64,000 nucleotides of DNA from Phanerochaete sordida. Lineage: Eukaryota > Basidiomycota > Agaricomycetes > Polyporales > Phanerochaetaceae. Of this stretch, positions 1 through 11,183 are shown in pieces (the first letter of the stretch is position 1; the number at the start of each line of letters is the position of its first letter). The stretch spans positions 1 through 64,000 of the forward strand of contig BPQB01000110.1 in assembly GCA_019973155.2 (NCBI GenBank), written 5' to 3'. Made by a program: the position numbers and the translations under genes. The notes beneath the pieces are model-generated. The model did not search any database. It was not told where the DNA came from and was given only the letters and a program-made list of their open reading frames with translations.

Positions 1-148
1 GTCGGCCCAGCGGAAAACGCGACGGAGAGGACGGCGGGAGCTTGCGGCGCGATGTTCAAGAGCGCACCACCCCGCGCGAATATCCGTAGGGCGGGTCGGC
101 CCAGCGGAAAACACGACGAGGAGGGCGACGAGAACCTGCGGCGCAAAC
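1..148. repeat. Direct repeat, two copies, period 94
   Basis: The segment beginning GTCGGCCCAGCGGAAAAC at base 1 recurs at base 95, and both copies continue into similar GA-rich sequence ending in GCGGCGC. The repeat may continue left of the window. Bases 149-478 hold no feature I can support beyond the likely 5' flank of the next gene. Confidence 0.6.
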
Positions 149-478
149 GCCGCCACATGCGCGTGCTGGTTAACCCACAGGAAAAAGCGGCGAGTAGGGC
201 TTGGGGAATGGGGATGGAGTATTGCTGAGCTTGTCGCGGCTGGTTGTTGCAAGGGTGGAATGGGCAAGGACGAAAATCGCAGCTTGCGCATTTTCGGTGG
301 CTTGTCACGAGCTGCATGTGGCTTGGTCACACGTAGCGTGACTGAGCGCCCCCGTCGAGTGGCGCGCCGCCCTGCGTTGCGCAGATCAACCCCGTGCACG
401 CAGCTCCTTTCGAGCGGCATCCCCTGCAGCCATCCAGACCTCCCCGCACATCCACTCCCCTCTGCGCCACTTCCCAAC

Positions 479-2179
479 ATGCTCACACGTTCGATGGCCA
501 GGCAGACGGCGCAGGTACGTCCGTCTATTATGGTAGAGCTCGCACGCGTACTCATCGCTCGAGAGGCTGCCGTCGATATCCATACGCCAGGCGACTCCTA
601 CCCCGACGAGGTCGCCCTGCTGCTTGACGGCTGCAGCATTGAAGCGGATCTACAGGCTGCGATTCAAGAGCGAGACCGACGCGAGGCTGTCGGCCTCGGG
701 GACACCGAGCCTGGGCAACACCTGGACTATCCGCACGACTCCCGACGAAACACCTCTGCTACATCCCAAGCTTCTCGTTCCCCTTCCCCCGAACTTTCCC
801 CCCTCACATCTGCTTGCTCGTCGCCGTCTTTGAATGCTTCGCAGCTGTCTTCGGATCCCCTTGACCTAGACGTCTCCGGAGAGCCAACGCCTCAGCAGGA
901 GGATCCGAGGAACCATCAGCAACGAGGAAAGGCCAATCGTTCAGCAAAAAACAGGGCCTCGATCCGGCCGAGCACTTACAAGATTCGGTCGACGCTGTCC
1001 AAGAAGTACAAGAACGAGCTGCGCGTCAGCTTGTCCGACTTTCGTATGGTCTTGCTCAAGACCATCGCAGCAGGGGCGTGGATCGCAAGACGGATAGCCG
1101 TGCGCTCTGGCCTCAAGACGCTGGAGGAAGTTCTAGACGAAGGTCTTCGTCTTGTGCGATGGGATGGTAGGTGAGTATCACAGTCTTTCGCTTCGCGATC
1201 TCGGCTCACTCAAGCCAGAACTCCCACCGTGATACTCGATGCCCTGAAACGGATTATCGCAGTGCTTGGCGGCTTCCCTGGCGAAGCGGGGCGTTGGAAA
1301 GAATGTCGCAAGGAGGCGGATGAGATCATGGGACGCGTGAACGTGGAGCTACGGCATGGGGTGCGGAAGGATCGACGAGGAGCTTTCCGTACTATCGCGG
1401 TGGGCACATCGTACGGCGGTGGGCAGAAGGTACGTCCTTGCCGCCCTTCATCCTCTCTGCCTACAACTTACAGCCTCTCAGCGCCCTGGAACCTTGCGCC
1501 ACTCTACTCGCAATCAGGAAGCGTGCGCGAAATTACTAGCAAGCAAGGCGATGAAGCGTATCGCCAGCTTCGGAAGTAGTTGAGTAATCTTACTCGTGTA
1601 TCCGCACGCTCTCTGACATGCGCTCTAGGCATGCTCGCCTTTTACGCGCCAAAAATGTATCGAAACTACGCCACGAAACTTGACCGCCTATTCGATCGCT
1701 ATCCGGAGCTGGACTACAATTGGGCGAACAGCGTCTTCCCGTGCGCCTCGTTCAACTTCGGGCCCAACGCGGTGTCTCTCGAGCACAATGACCACGGTAA
1801 TCGAGCAGCCGGCTGGTGCTCGATTTACTGCGACGGCTCATTCGATCCCCGACGTGGCGGACACCTGATCCTGCGGCAGCTCGGCATTGTCGTCGAGTTT
1901 CCCCCAGGATCGACGGTCCTCATCCCGTCCGCATGTATCACTCACGGCAACACTGCCATCGCCAAAGGCGAAACGCGCTGGTCGTTTACGCAATACGCGT
2001 CTGGCGGACTCTTTCGATTCGTCGACTACGACTTTAGGACATGGCGCGAAGTCGAGCTGGCTGAGGACGCTGACGAGTTCCTCGCGCAGCGCGAGAAGAG
2101 GTGGGCCGCCGAGCTCGACTTGCTCTCCTTCGTCGACAACCTCGCTGAGGACCGTCAGACCTCCGGGCTTCTTTCGTAG
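479..2179 (+). CDS. TET/JBP-like 2-oxoglutarate/Fe(II) dioxygenase
   Basis: Four exons: 479-1170, 1219-1429, 1482-1575, 1629-2179 (515 aa); every junction keeps frame. The C-terminal half matches a protein type common in Agaricomycetes that I associate with the fungal TET/JBP family. Its double-stranded beta-helix residues are visible: the HxD iron ligands in SLEHNDHGN (H385, D387), a GG-H-L segment, the distal histidine in ITHGNT (H438) and the 2-oxoglutarate-binding arginine in ETRWSFTQY (R449). Known relatives oxidise 5-methylcytosine in DNA, and many fungal ones ride in KDZ transposons; no KDZ transposase is seen here, so the substrate is inferred. The N-terminal 200 residues are Ser/Pro-rich and look disordered. 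The start at 479 follows a pyrimidine-rich leader and AAC; the frame is open up to an ATG at 260, so a longer form is possible. Confidence 0.65.
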
Positions 2180-2558
2180 TATTTGAATACATTCGTTTGT
2201 CGTAATATTCCGTGCATGAGCTTGCTGGTGCACCGCGCGGCGCGAAGCGAACGCGTGTTGGGTGCAAACGCGCATTACATCAGCGCCTATGCTCTGATCT
2301 CCGCCCATTCGCGCTGCACGCTTTTCTCGTGTCGCCGCGTCACTTCCAGCTCCCCCTCTCCCTCATGCACCATGCTATTCAATTCTTCGGCTAGCTGGCA
2401 GATCGCAGCACCCTCGTACAAACCCGGCAACCTGCAGGGGGCAATGTGACGGTGATGCTGCGAACACGGTCGCGCATAAATCCCTCTCCCCGAAGAGCTG
2501 CAGTCCCCCAGGTTCTCGTGAATCCCCACGTCCACGCCGTCTCCACCACCTCTCTCAG
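2180..2558. other. Intergenic region
   Basis: Holds the 3' flank of the dioxygenase gene and the pyrimidine-rich leader of the next gene. I see no further gene or repeat. Confidence 0.5.
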
Positions 2559-5046
2559 ATGGCACGCGACCGCGACCGCCCCGCCACGGATTCCGGCGAC
2601 TCGTCCGAGACGGAGAACGACGCTTCCCTCGACGAGGGTGGCGAGGAAGACAACGGAGCCGACATCGATGCAATCATCGTCGACCCCAACGTCCGCGCAC
2701 TCCTCGAGAACCCTGTCCCAGACGAGCTCGGTTCTCTCGCATCTGCGGATGACTTGCGGAAGGTAACGTTCAGTTTGCTCCGGCCTTTCAAAGAATATCG
2801 ACTAATTCTTTGATTTAGGCTTTGCGCGACTCTCAGCGACATGTCGTTCGAATCCAGGAGAAGCTCAGGGAGATCTACGTTGAGAACCTCACCCTGAAAG
2901 GAGCGGCAGCCAAGCGACGCGATCGCGAGGGCGGGCCCTGCCCGCCTGAGCTGATGTCTGTCCGAGACGACGTCAAGCGCGCCGCGCAGAAGACCGTCGT
3001 CTGCTACGACGCCTGGCCCAGCAAGTCCGCGTTCAAGGCTACGAAGAGGCCTCGGGTAGACCCCCTTTCCCCCAGCCGTTACGCGTCCGAAAACGGAGAT
3101 TCGAAAGCGAAGCAGGCGGAGATTTTCGACGCCCTGCCGGACTTGGAGGATGAACGGCTGGTCAACCTGAAGAGGTCGATGGGCCGCGTGTCCTGGATTA
3201 AAAAGACTGTATGTCCTTTGCCCCTTTTACCTACCTACGCACTAATTACTGCCGACAGTGGCTCTCTACCGCCGGCGTCCTTCGTTCTCATCTTGTATCC
3301 GACGCGAAGGCCACCCTGCTCCACTCCCTGCCTGTGAAATATCGCCATCTCGCCTACGTCCCCACTGCGCAACTCAAGGGCCACCCCGACGCTATCGAGC
3401 TTGGCGGTGCCGAGAACGAATTCTATCCGCAGTTCATGTTCCCTGCCGACCACTACGGCGATAATGCCTTCGCATTTCGAGGGCCTATGCTTGTCAAGGT
3501 TCGTGCCTTTTGCTCTCCTCTCTGTGCGTCGATTCACCATGATCGCACTAGATTTTCCGCTCCATAGTCTGCGGCAAGAGCTCTGTTTCTGGACAAGCCG
3601 GCACTGCCCAAGCCTCGGCTCCGGGGAACTCGACGAATGCAGACCTCTGGTCCATCAGGGGCTCGCTTACCCCTGGGATGCTCCTTATAGCGTGGATTTT
3701 CGTGCGTCATCTACCATGTTCCCTCGATAAATACTAACTCTCCGTAGGCTAAGTACCTTCTCTCAGGAAAAGCGCAATTCAGAGAGGTACATTGGAAGTC
3801 CTTGTACTACGATTGGAAAGAAGACCTCATCAACGCGTGGGACACCATGCAGGCGACACGGGACTGGTGGAAAGCGTGCGTGTGGGGGAATCACGACCCC
3901 GACGTCCCTGAGCTCCACGGCGGCGCCGAGAACTCTGCCCTTACGCCTGCCCAGCGCGAGCGGCAGAGGATGCGCGCAGATTTCAGGGCCGGAGTCTCGC
4001 AGGCTGATAGAGCGTCCACGTCTACCTCTGGACCTGGTCCTCACACATCTTCACCCCCTACGTCCTCTGCTCCCGCTCGTTCCACCGCCCTCGGCCACAC
4101 CATTACCGCAGAGACTGGCACTGCATCCCGCTCGAGCCATGGATCTGCGCCATCCCACACGCCTTCCTCTGGTCACCCGGCGAATACGCCTACAGCTCGG
4201 ATCCCCAACGTCGACGCGCTCCACGACTCGGAGCTCGCGCAGCTTGGCGTAGGCGTTGCGTCTCTGAACCTCGCGCGAGCTGAGCCGCCCCACGATCGTC
4301 GCGCAGAGAGGCGCGACTCTGGCCGCGTCCAATCCGAGCGGGATATCGACAACATGGATGGCCGCACTCGCGAGGAACGCGAGCGTGCTCGCGACCGCGA
4401 CCGCAACCTTGGCCGCGACCACGACCGCTACTACGACCGCGACCACAACCGCGACTACAACCGCGAGCGCGAGCGCGACTACCGCGGCGAGCACGACCAG
4501 GACCGCGACCGTGACTTTGGCGGCGGCCGCGACGGCGACTACGGCGGCGACCGCGACCGCGACCGCGACTACGGCGACGACTGCGACCGCGACCGCGACT
4601 ACGGCGGCGAGCGCGACCGGGAGCGTGACTACGGCGGCGAGCGCGACCGCGACCGCGACTACGGCGGCGAGCGCGAGCACAACCGCGAGTACGACCGCAA
4701 CTTCGGCGGCGAGCGCGAGGCCGCTCATGGGCACGAGCACCAAGAGGAGGCGGACGCCGCGGCCGCGCCTCCCACGGGCAGGCAGCTTCGTGCTACCAAA
4801 GGTGCCGCTCGAGGTGCCGCTCGAGGTGCCGCTCGAGGTGCCGCTCGAGGTGCCGCTAGAGGTGCCGCTCGAGGTGCCGCCAGAAGTGCCGCTCCAGGCG
4901 GCTCTCGCGACTCGGTAGCTGGGCCTTCCGGCGGCACTCGAGGCGCGGCGGGAAAGAAGAAGGGTAAGGGTAAGGAGGTGGCTGCAGAGTCCGAGGAGGA
5001 GGAAGTACCCCTTGCCAAACCCAAGCCCAAGCCCGTTCGTCGCTGA
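2559..5046 (+). CDS. DUF6698-type protein with Arg-Asp repeat tail
   Basis: Five exons: 2559-2762, 2819-3208, 3259-3498, 3552-3701, 3748-5046 (760 aa). The start is the first ATG, preceded by AG. The central part, roughly residues 200-370, resembles DUF6698, a domain of unknown function expanded in Agaricomycetes. The shared features are FYPQF, a FRGP strand, the SLTPGMLLIAW helix, KYLLSG and a WWKACVWG end. Using acceptor 3551 rather than 3567 is what restores this similarity. The N-terminus is acidic (residues 1-40). The tail carries about 35 Arg-Asp/Arg-Glu dipeptides, then eight G-A-A-R units, then an acidic-basic C-terminus, so it is probably a disordered, highly charged nuclear or RNA-associated region. 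The function is unknown. A long minus-strand frame opposite the tail is a product of the repeats. Confidence 0.7.
4375..4735 (+). repeat. Arg-Asp codon repeat inside the DUF6698 gene
   Basis: A degenerate run of CGCGAC and GGCGGC units encodes RDRD, RDYGGERDRD and similar peptides. It lies entirely within the last exon. Confidence 0.8.
4801..4896 (+). repeat. 12-bp minisatellite, eight copies
   Basis: GGTGCCGCTCGA repeats at 12-base steps from 4801; the last two or three units have substitutions. It encodes Gly-Ala-Ala-Arg units in frame, so changes in copy number would not disrupt the protein. Confidence 0.9.
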
Positions 5047-5235
5047 TAGCGCTCTCTTGGTTGTCTATATCTTGCTGTCTGTAGTCTCCGTATCTAGTTC
5101 TTAATTATCATTGCTTGTCCGTGTATTCTACAGCCCGATATTGCCTCGCTCGCGCGCGAGGCGGCGGGCGACATCATGAGTCCTCGCGAGGAAGTCAAAG
5201 GATGCGCTAAATATTATGACATGCCCTCCCCAGTA

Positions 5236-5310
5236 CGGCCTCGTAGTGTAGCTGTTTTGTTACCTGACCTCCAAAGTAAGTCCTTAAAAATGCGCGAGTT
5301 CGAATCCCAC
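5236..5310 (+). mobile_element. tRNA-like SINE relic
   Basis: TAGTGTAGCTG (5243-5253) fits the RNA polymerase III A box (TRGYNNANNNG), and AGTTCGAATCC (5297-5307) fits the B box. The spacing of 54 bases is near that of a tRNA. The flanking bases do not pair into acceptor or T stems, so it is not a working tRNA gene. A simple tandem repeat follows 43 bases after the B-box region, as is common for SINE tails. No second copy exists in the window. Confidence 0.4.
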
Positions 5311-5353
5311 TAACTACATTAAGTAAATAGGTCAAAGCGCAGCCGGTAAGTCC

Positions 5354-5431
5354 AAGTAACAGCGGTAAGTAACAGCGGTAAGTAACAGCGGTAAGTAACA
5401 GCGGTAAGTAACAGCGGTAAGTAACAGCGGT
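5354..5431 (+). repeat. 13-bp tandem repeat, six copies
   Basis: AAGTAACAGCGGT is repeated six times without interruption. Degenerate GTAAGTAAG and AACAGC units continue to about 5510. There are no unique spacers, so this is not a CRISPR-like array. Confidence 0.95.
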
Positions 5432-5985
5432 AAGTAGTAATGGTAAGTAAGTAACAGCAGTCATAAAGGGTTACTGACAACGGTAAGCAGTCTCAGTAAG
5501 TAAGTAAGATAAGCAGCGACCGGTAGCGCCGGCGACCCTTTTTTTCAACCGAGTCTCAAGGGCGCCTCATGATGGCGCGCTCCGCCTCGCGACAGTCTCA
5601 GGGCGCATCAGCGCTCATCACGACACCTCGTGAGCTCCTTCCCTCTTGAGTAATAACGAGATCAGGTACCTGCTCGCGTGATAATCTCGCTAATCCTGAG
5701 GCCCTCTTGATTATCTCATGAGGTTTTGGCTTTCCTCGCGAGGCAACGCGAGCCAGCGCTTTGCCTCTTGCCCTCTTGAGGCAACATGCGGCCTCGTGAC
5801 TCGGCGCTAACTTTTCCGACATTCTCCAGTCGCAATCTCGTCGTTTCGGGTTACATACAGTACTACCAGTCCTTAGCCATCTTCCACCTTTATAGATCCC
5901 GAGACCTTACATGAGTCCTATAGCCACCATATACAGTCTGCCTGCCATGTGAGTTTACCAGTTAGTATAATTTCTGAGCTACTCT
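5432..5985. other. Intergenic: degenerate repeats and duplicated 3' flank
   Basis: Contains decayed GTAAG units, several short CTCGCGAGG-like palindromes and CCTCTTGAGG motifs. From about 5875 it holds a 3' flank that is clearly similar to 7935-8038, the flank of the next paralogue. No gene is supported. Confidence 0.5.
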
Positions 5986-7536
5986 CTATCTAAGCGTCAC
6001 CACGCGCAAGTCCAACTGTCCCAGACTATGCAGCGTCGGAAACATCTTCGGTATCAGCATACTCGCGTGGGCATCTGCTCGCGCCTCGCATTCGACGACG
6101 ACCGCCTGGAGGCCGCAGCGTTCGACAGTTTCGACGAGCCTACCGTCGACCTCGTCGAGCCGGTAGCGCAGCGCAACCATCCACGACCTCCGGACGTTGG
6201 TCTGGATGCTGCGCCCCCCCGGCGTGGTTCTCCCCGCTACCGGATGTGACGGCGTAGTGAACGGATCAGGGGGCGGGTCTAGCGCGAGCCGGAGCCGGAG
6301 CGTGCGCAGCTGCGGGTGCGCCGCGCGCGAGAGCTGCAGGAGCGGGAACGAGCGCAGAACGTGCTGCAGCGCATGCGAGCTTGTATTTGCGTCCTTGCCG
6401 AGCGTGATGTCGAGCGTGAGCGTGCACAGCTGCGCGAAGGCGGAAATATCGAGCACAGGTGCTCCGCCTTCGATCACAGGTTAGTATGGGGAAGAGTCGC
6501 TGGAAGGGGTGTGCTTACAGGCGACCATCGTGCGCTGCAGCCGGATCGTGAGGTGCTCCAGCTGCGGGGAGATGAGCGCGATGAAGGGCGGTGCCTTCAG
6601 CATGCCGGACGCGGCACCTGGCGCGACGATGGCGACCTCGAGGGCGCGCAGACGTTGGAGACTCTGCGTTTTGCGCAGCGCGGATAAGAGGCCAGTCCCG
6701 TTCAATGCGCGTTCAACGACGAGCCGGTTCACGGCGAGGGCACAGGGCGGCTCTTCGTGCGGGCGGTCGGGGACCTCGCGAACACTGTAGCTCGAAAGAT
6801 GCAGCGTGTCTGCGCGAGAGAACAGTCCGGACATCAGCATCGCTTCCGTATCGTCCACAACGACCTGGTTTGGCTCGAGCCCTTCGTTGTATTCGACCTT
6901 GAGCTCAGCCAGCGCAAACTGCGGTCCTAGAGTGCATGCTCCCGCGGACGGGGCGGGAGCACGCGCAAGGTGGACGTTGCGCAGATGGAGCCTCTTGAGT
7001 CTTGGCATGCGCGCGAGGAAGGACGCGAGGGCACGTGCGGGCACCTCCTGCGGCGCGCGGCCTTTGTACTGGTCCGGGAAGTCGAGGCGCAGAGAGCGGA
7101 TAGCGACGGCTGCGGCGGGGAAGCCCTGCAAGAAACGGTCGAAGTCGGCGAAGGTCTTGTACGCCTGCCGCGCGTGCGGCGAGTGCACGACAAAGGCGAC
7201 GTCCCGGAAGAGGTGCGCCCGCGCCGCCCCGTTCCAGAGGCGGCACACGGAGCTGCAGGCGAGGAGGTCGCTCTTAGGTGACGTGGACGATGGGTCCTCG
7301 GCGAACGATGGCTCCGAGCGGCTGCCCCGTCCCACGCTGGTTGCGTCCATAATCAAATGCTCGTCTGGATGGAGGTATCCGAGCAGAATATCAACGAGTT
7401 CAAAGGGTAAGGTCGGTATGGACCTCGAAGCCCTGAAATTTCTCGTAGGGTCCGCCGCACACTCCGGCTGGACATCGGTGCCAGTGTGCACCGCGACGGT
7501 CGCGAGCCGTGGACTGAGGTCTTCGCGCAGAGGCAT
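5986..7536 (-). CDS. F-box-like protein, family 1, copy 1
   Basis: Two exons on the minus strand: 7536-6519 and 6467-5986 (499 aa), with a 51-base intron containing CTAAC. Residues around 43-62 (LPFELVDILLGYLHPDE) and, after a Ser-rich insertion, DLLACSSVCRLWNGAAR resemble an F-box helix set split by about 35 residues. The rest consists of leucine-rich stretches such as LKRLHLRNVHL and LEHLTIRLQR, typical of degenerate LRR tails. F-box proteins generally act as substrate receptors of SCF ubiquitin ligases by binding Skp1; that role is inferred. It is a tandem duplicate of the gene at 8039-9597, with the same intron position and phase. The start follows the first ATG that aligns in both copies. 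Confidence 0.75.
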
Positions 7537-8038
7537 TGCAATACCTGAGACGACGTCAGTAGAGAAATTTGGGTAGAATACACTAGCAACATACGAATGT
7601 GACTGGGTATGTGGATGTTGAAGAAGGAGAGATCAAGAGGCGACCCTAGGACTGCAATCAGGCGTGCGCTCGCGTTAACCTTAACTTAGGAGCAATATTC
7701 AAAAAGCAATATTGAGGGCCAATTACCGTCATTACAGGAACGTCTATATCCTGCCTGATCTAGCCACAGAAAGTGTAATCGTAGAGTAGAGGTATAGTAG
7801 CGAGGACATAATGTCTGGTAGTGGTGGGTGGTGGGTCTGCATCTGCGCGGGGAGAGCAGCATCATGCGGTATCCTAGCGGTATCCAGCTGGCCGGCAACA
7901 TGCGCTTCGGGGTACTATATACAGTACCAAAACTAGACCATCTTCCGCCTTTATATACTCTGAGACCCTTGCGCCCTATACCGTCATGTACAGTTTACCA
8001 TATGATTTACCAGTCAGTATCAGCTCTGAGCTGCTCTT
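7537..8038. other. Intergenic between tandem F-box-like paralogues
   Basis: The left end is the promoter side of copy 1. The right end (7935-8038) is the 3' flank of copy 2 and resembles 5875-5985, showing that the duplication unit extended past the coding region. No gene is seen. Confidence 0.6.
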
Positions 8039-9597
8039 CTAGTCCAATATCACCACGCGCAAGTCCAACTGTCCAAGACCATGCAGCACCGGGAACATCT
8101 GCGGTACCAACTCACCCGCATGTGCATCCGCCCTCGCCTCGCACTCGACGACCACCGCTGCGAGGCCGCACCGCTCGACAGTGTCGACGAGCCTGCGGTC
8201 GACCTCATCGAGCCCAGGCCTCAGCGTCGCCATCCACGACTCTGGTGGAACGCGGGCCTGCCGCCTGCGCGTCGCGGCCGCGGTGAGACTCGCGGAGAAC
8301 GGATGCGGGGGCGCGGAAAACGGGTTCGGCGGCGGGTCGAGCGCGACGCGGAGTTTGAGCATGCGCAGGTGGGGGTGCAGCGCACGCGAGAGCTGCGGCA
8401 GCGGGTAGGAGCGCAAGACGTGCTGTAGCGCACGCGCACCGACGTGGGCGTTGTCGTTGAGCGCGATGCCGAGCGTGAGTGTGCGCAGCTGTGTGAAGGA
8501 GGAGACGTCGAGCGCGGCGGTCCCGCCTGCGGTTTCGATTAGCAGCCGGCATACGAGGAGGAAGAAATGTGCTCACACGCCGCTTGCACACGCTGGAGGC
8601 GGACGGTGATGTGCTCGAGCTGCGGGGCGACGAGCTCGGTGAAGCGCGGGTTCTTCAGCATGTCGGACGCAGAGCCGGGGTCCGCGACGATGGCGATCTC
8701 CAGGGCTCGCAGATGTTCGAGGCTCTGCGTGCCGCGCAGCGTGGTGAACAGGCTGGACCCGCTGTACGCGCGTTCCACGACGAGCCGGTCCACAGCAACG
8801 GCGCAGGGCGGCTCTTCGGGCGGGTGGTCGGGGACCTCGCGAACACTGTAGCTCGAAAGATGCAGCGTGTCTGCCCGAGAGAAGAGTCCGGACATCAGCA
8901 TCGCTTCCGTGTCGTCCACGACGACTTGGTTGGGCTCAGACCCGTCGTTGTATTCGATCTTGAGCTCAGCCAGCGCGAACTGCGGTCCTAGAGCGCATGC
9001 TCCCGCGGACGAGGTGGGGGCGCGCGTAAGGTGGACGTTGCGCAGATGGAGCCTCTCGATTCTTGGCATGCGCGCGAGGAAGGACGCAAGGTCGCGCGCG
9101 GACACCTCCTGCGGCGCGCGGCCTTTATACTGGTCCGGTAAGTCGAGACGCAGGGACCGGATAGCGGCGGCTGCGACGGGGAAGCCCTGCAGGAAACGGT
9201 CAAAGTCGGCGAAGGTCTTGTACGCCTTCCGCGCGTGCGGCGAGTGCACGACAAAGACGACGTCCCGGAAGAGGTGTGCCCGCGCCGCACCATTCCAGAG
9301 GCGGCATACGGAGCTGCAGGCGAGGAGGTCGCGCTTGGGCGATGTCTGCGATGGGTCCTCGGTGGATGATGACTCCGATCGGCTGCGCCATCCCGCGCTG
9401 ACTGCTTTAGCGTGCACTGGCGCGTGCTCGCTTGGATGGAGGTTCTCGAGTACTGTGTCGACAAGTTCGAAGGGGAAGGTTAAGGTTGGCACAGAGCCTG
9501 AGGCCTCCGCCCTAGGATCCGCAGCATAGGTCTTTGGCTGGCTATCGTTATGCACGACGGACACGAGCCGCTGACTGAGGTCTTCGCCTAGCGGCAT
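8039..9597 (-). CDS. F-box-like protein, family 1, copy 2
   Basis: Two exons: 9597-8577 and 8526-8039 (502 aa). The intron has the same phase and position as in the copy at 5986-7536. The F-box-like part is FPFELVDTVLENLHPSE, then after an insertion DLLACSSVCRLWNGAAR; LRR-like segments follow. The two proteins align along their whole length, with most differences in the first 100 residues and in the linker that splits the F-box. Copy-specific N-termini with conserved tails are what recent tandem duplication followed by local divergence would give. The function as an SCF receptor is inferred from the domain only. Confidence 0.75.
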
Positions 9598-10035
9598 CTC
9601 AAGACCTAAGTCGTCAGTATAGGGCGGACTTCACGTAGGATCAGGTCTATCAACTTACGAATGTCACTGGGTACGTGGACGTTTGAGGAGAAGGGGATGA
9701 GGTGGCGATGCTGGGCCTCCCAGCGCTGCGATCAGCGAGTCAGACGTGGACATGCGGTCCCGGGATTGCAGCCTTGTCCTCAGAGTGATCAACAGATTGG
9801 ACTCTGCCAAAGGTGATGCTGGGGAGTCTTCCCTGTACTTGGCCTCAGAACGCGGACGCGGAATTGCAGAGCAGGGCTGGGATCATGGTTACACTTGATT
9901 GCTTTCCTCTAGAGATGCTTACATCCGGCGTCCCTAGATGGTATTCCATTATATAATCTTGACAAACCAAACACACAGAAAACATATGGTACGTGCGACG
10001 AAAACAGGGCGACTGGTCGTGCGGTCATGGGTCGT
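9598..10035. other. Intergenic region
   Basis: Promoter side of the F-box-like gene and 3' flank of PEX19. I see no gene or repeat. Confidence 0.5.
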
Positions 10036-11183
10036 TCATTGTATGCTGCAGCCGTCGGGCAACTTGGGCAGGCCATCGGCGCCGAGTTCCAGCCCTGGTG
10101 GCAGCGGGCCCATGATCTCTGGCGGTGGTGAGCCGTGATTTTGCATCTACACGAGACGAGGAGCATCAGCATTCAGTCAGGCAAGAATCTGTGGGACGTA
10201 CGGCGTTCATGAGCCCAACGATCTTGATGCCCTTCTCCTGGTCTTCAGGCGTGTACGTCGGGTCCTCGAAGATAGCAACGATCTCTGTAACAATCCTTTG
10301 CTGCGCTTCATAGCGATGCTTGTCTTCTGACTTGAGCGTAGCATCGTTGTCCTTGAGATAGGCTGGGAATTTATCATGCAGCTCCTTCAGAGGCTCGTAC
10401 AGCACGTCCTTGCTCATGAGCTGGGTCATCATCGTCTCGAGCATGCCTTGCAGCTCTTCCTCGGATTCGCCCCCGTTCTCTCCCAGGGCAGCGAGTAGCT
10501 TCTCGAACGCGTCGTTCTCGTCGTCTGACGGCTTCGCCTCGTTCTCCTAGCGTGGCCTCAGCAAGTAGCTCATCGAGGAATGTGGGCCACACTCACCTTG
10601 GCGACGTCTTCGCTGACCTTCAGCTTGTCCATCGCGGACCTGAGATTCGACTGGAAGGCATCGTCTCCGACCTGCGCCTTGCTCGCCTCACCAGGCTTCG
10701 CGGACGCCTTGCCCCTCACGCTCTTGTCGAAGTCCTCGGTGTCGAGCGCGCCGTTCATGCCCTCGACGATCATGTCCTCCCATGCCTTGCGGAATGAGGC
10801 TTCGCGCTGTTTGTCTTCGTCCGAAAGCTCCCCGCCCGCGGCGCCCGCCTGCCCGTTCTCTACCGCGATCTCACGCATGAGCGCGGCCATGCCTTCCGCG
10901 AGCTCCCGCGCGAAGTCGTCGCCGACATTCAAATCGTCGAGGCCAGGCTTTTTCACGGTGTTTGGTGGCGCCGGTGGCCGCGAGCCCGATGGACCTGGCG
11001 TACTCGGTGCGGAGGGCGCGCTCGCCTTGGGCTTGGGCTTGTCGCCCGCAAATCCGCCGAGGATATCTGTGGCCCATAGTCAGACACATATCGAGATATG
11101 TTTATGTAGTTATGCGCACCATCGAGATCGTCTGTATCGTCGTCAGGCTTCGGTCGCGTACTCTTCATATTGGCTTTAGACAT
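10036..11183 (-). CDS. PEX19: Peroxin 19, peroxisomal membrane protein chaperone
   Basis: Four exons on the minus strand: 11183-11120, 11066-10597, 10546-10202, 10146-10036 (329 aa). Pex19 is the cytosolic chaperone and import receptor for peroxisomal membrane proteins; it docks on Pex3. The sequence shows an acidic N-terminus with DDDTDDLDDILGGF (the Pex3-binding region in known Pex19), a Pro-rich linker, and a helical cargo-binding domain with QGMLETMMTQLMSKDVLYEP, DKFPAYLKDN and GLMNAMQNHGSPPPEIMG. It ends in a CaaX farnesylation box, C-S-I-Q. The last intron separates LMNA from MQNHG, exactly where the family is continuous. The length is normal for the family. The start is the first ATG of the MSKANMK frame. 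Confidence 0.95.

Noticed and set aside
3568..3701. Alternative acceptor at 3567 in the DUF6698 gene
   Set aside because: It leads to a stop before the conserved TPGMLLIAW helix; acceptor 3551 keeps the domain in frame.
4051..4743. Minus-strand frame of 230 codons rich in Ala and Val
   Set aside because: It is the complement of the Arg-Asp repeat coding region; low-complexity composition keeps it open.
5236..5310. Possible tRNA gene
   Set aside because: A and B boxes fit, but acceptor, anticodon and T stems do not pair. Kept only as a SINE relic.
5354..5510. CRISPR-like array
   Set aside because: Units are directly adjacent with no spacers, and the genome is eukaryotic.
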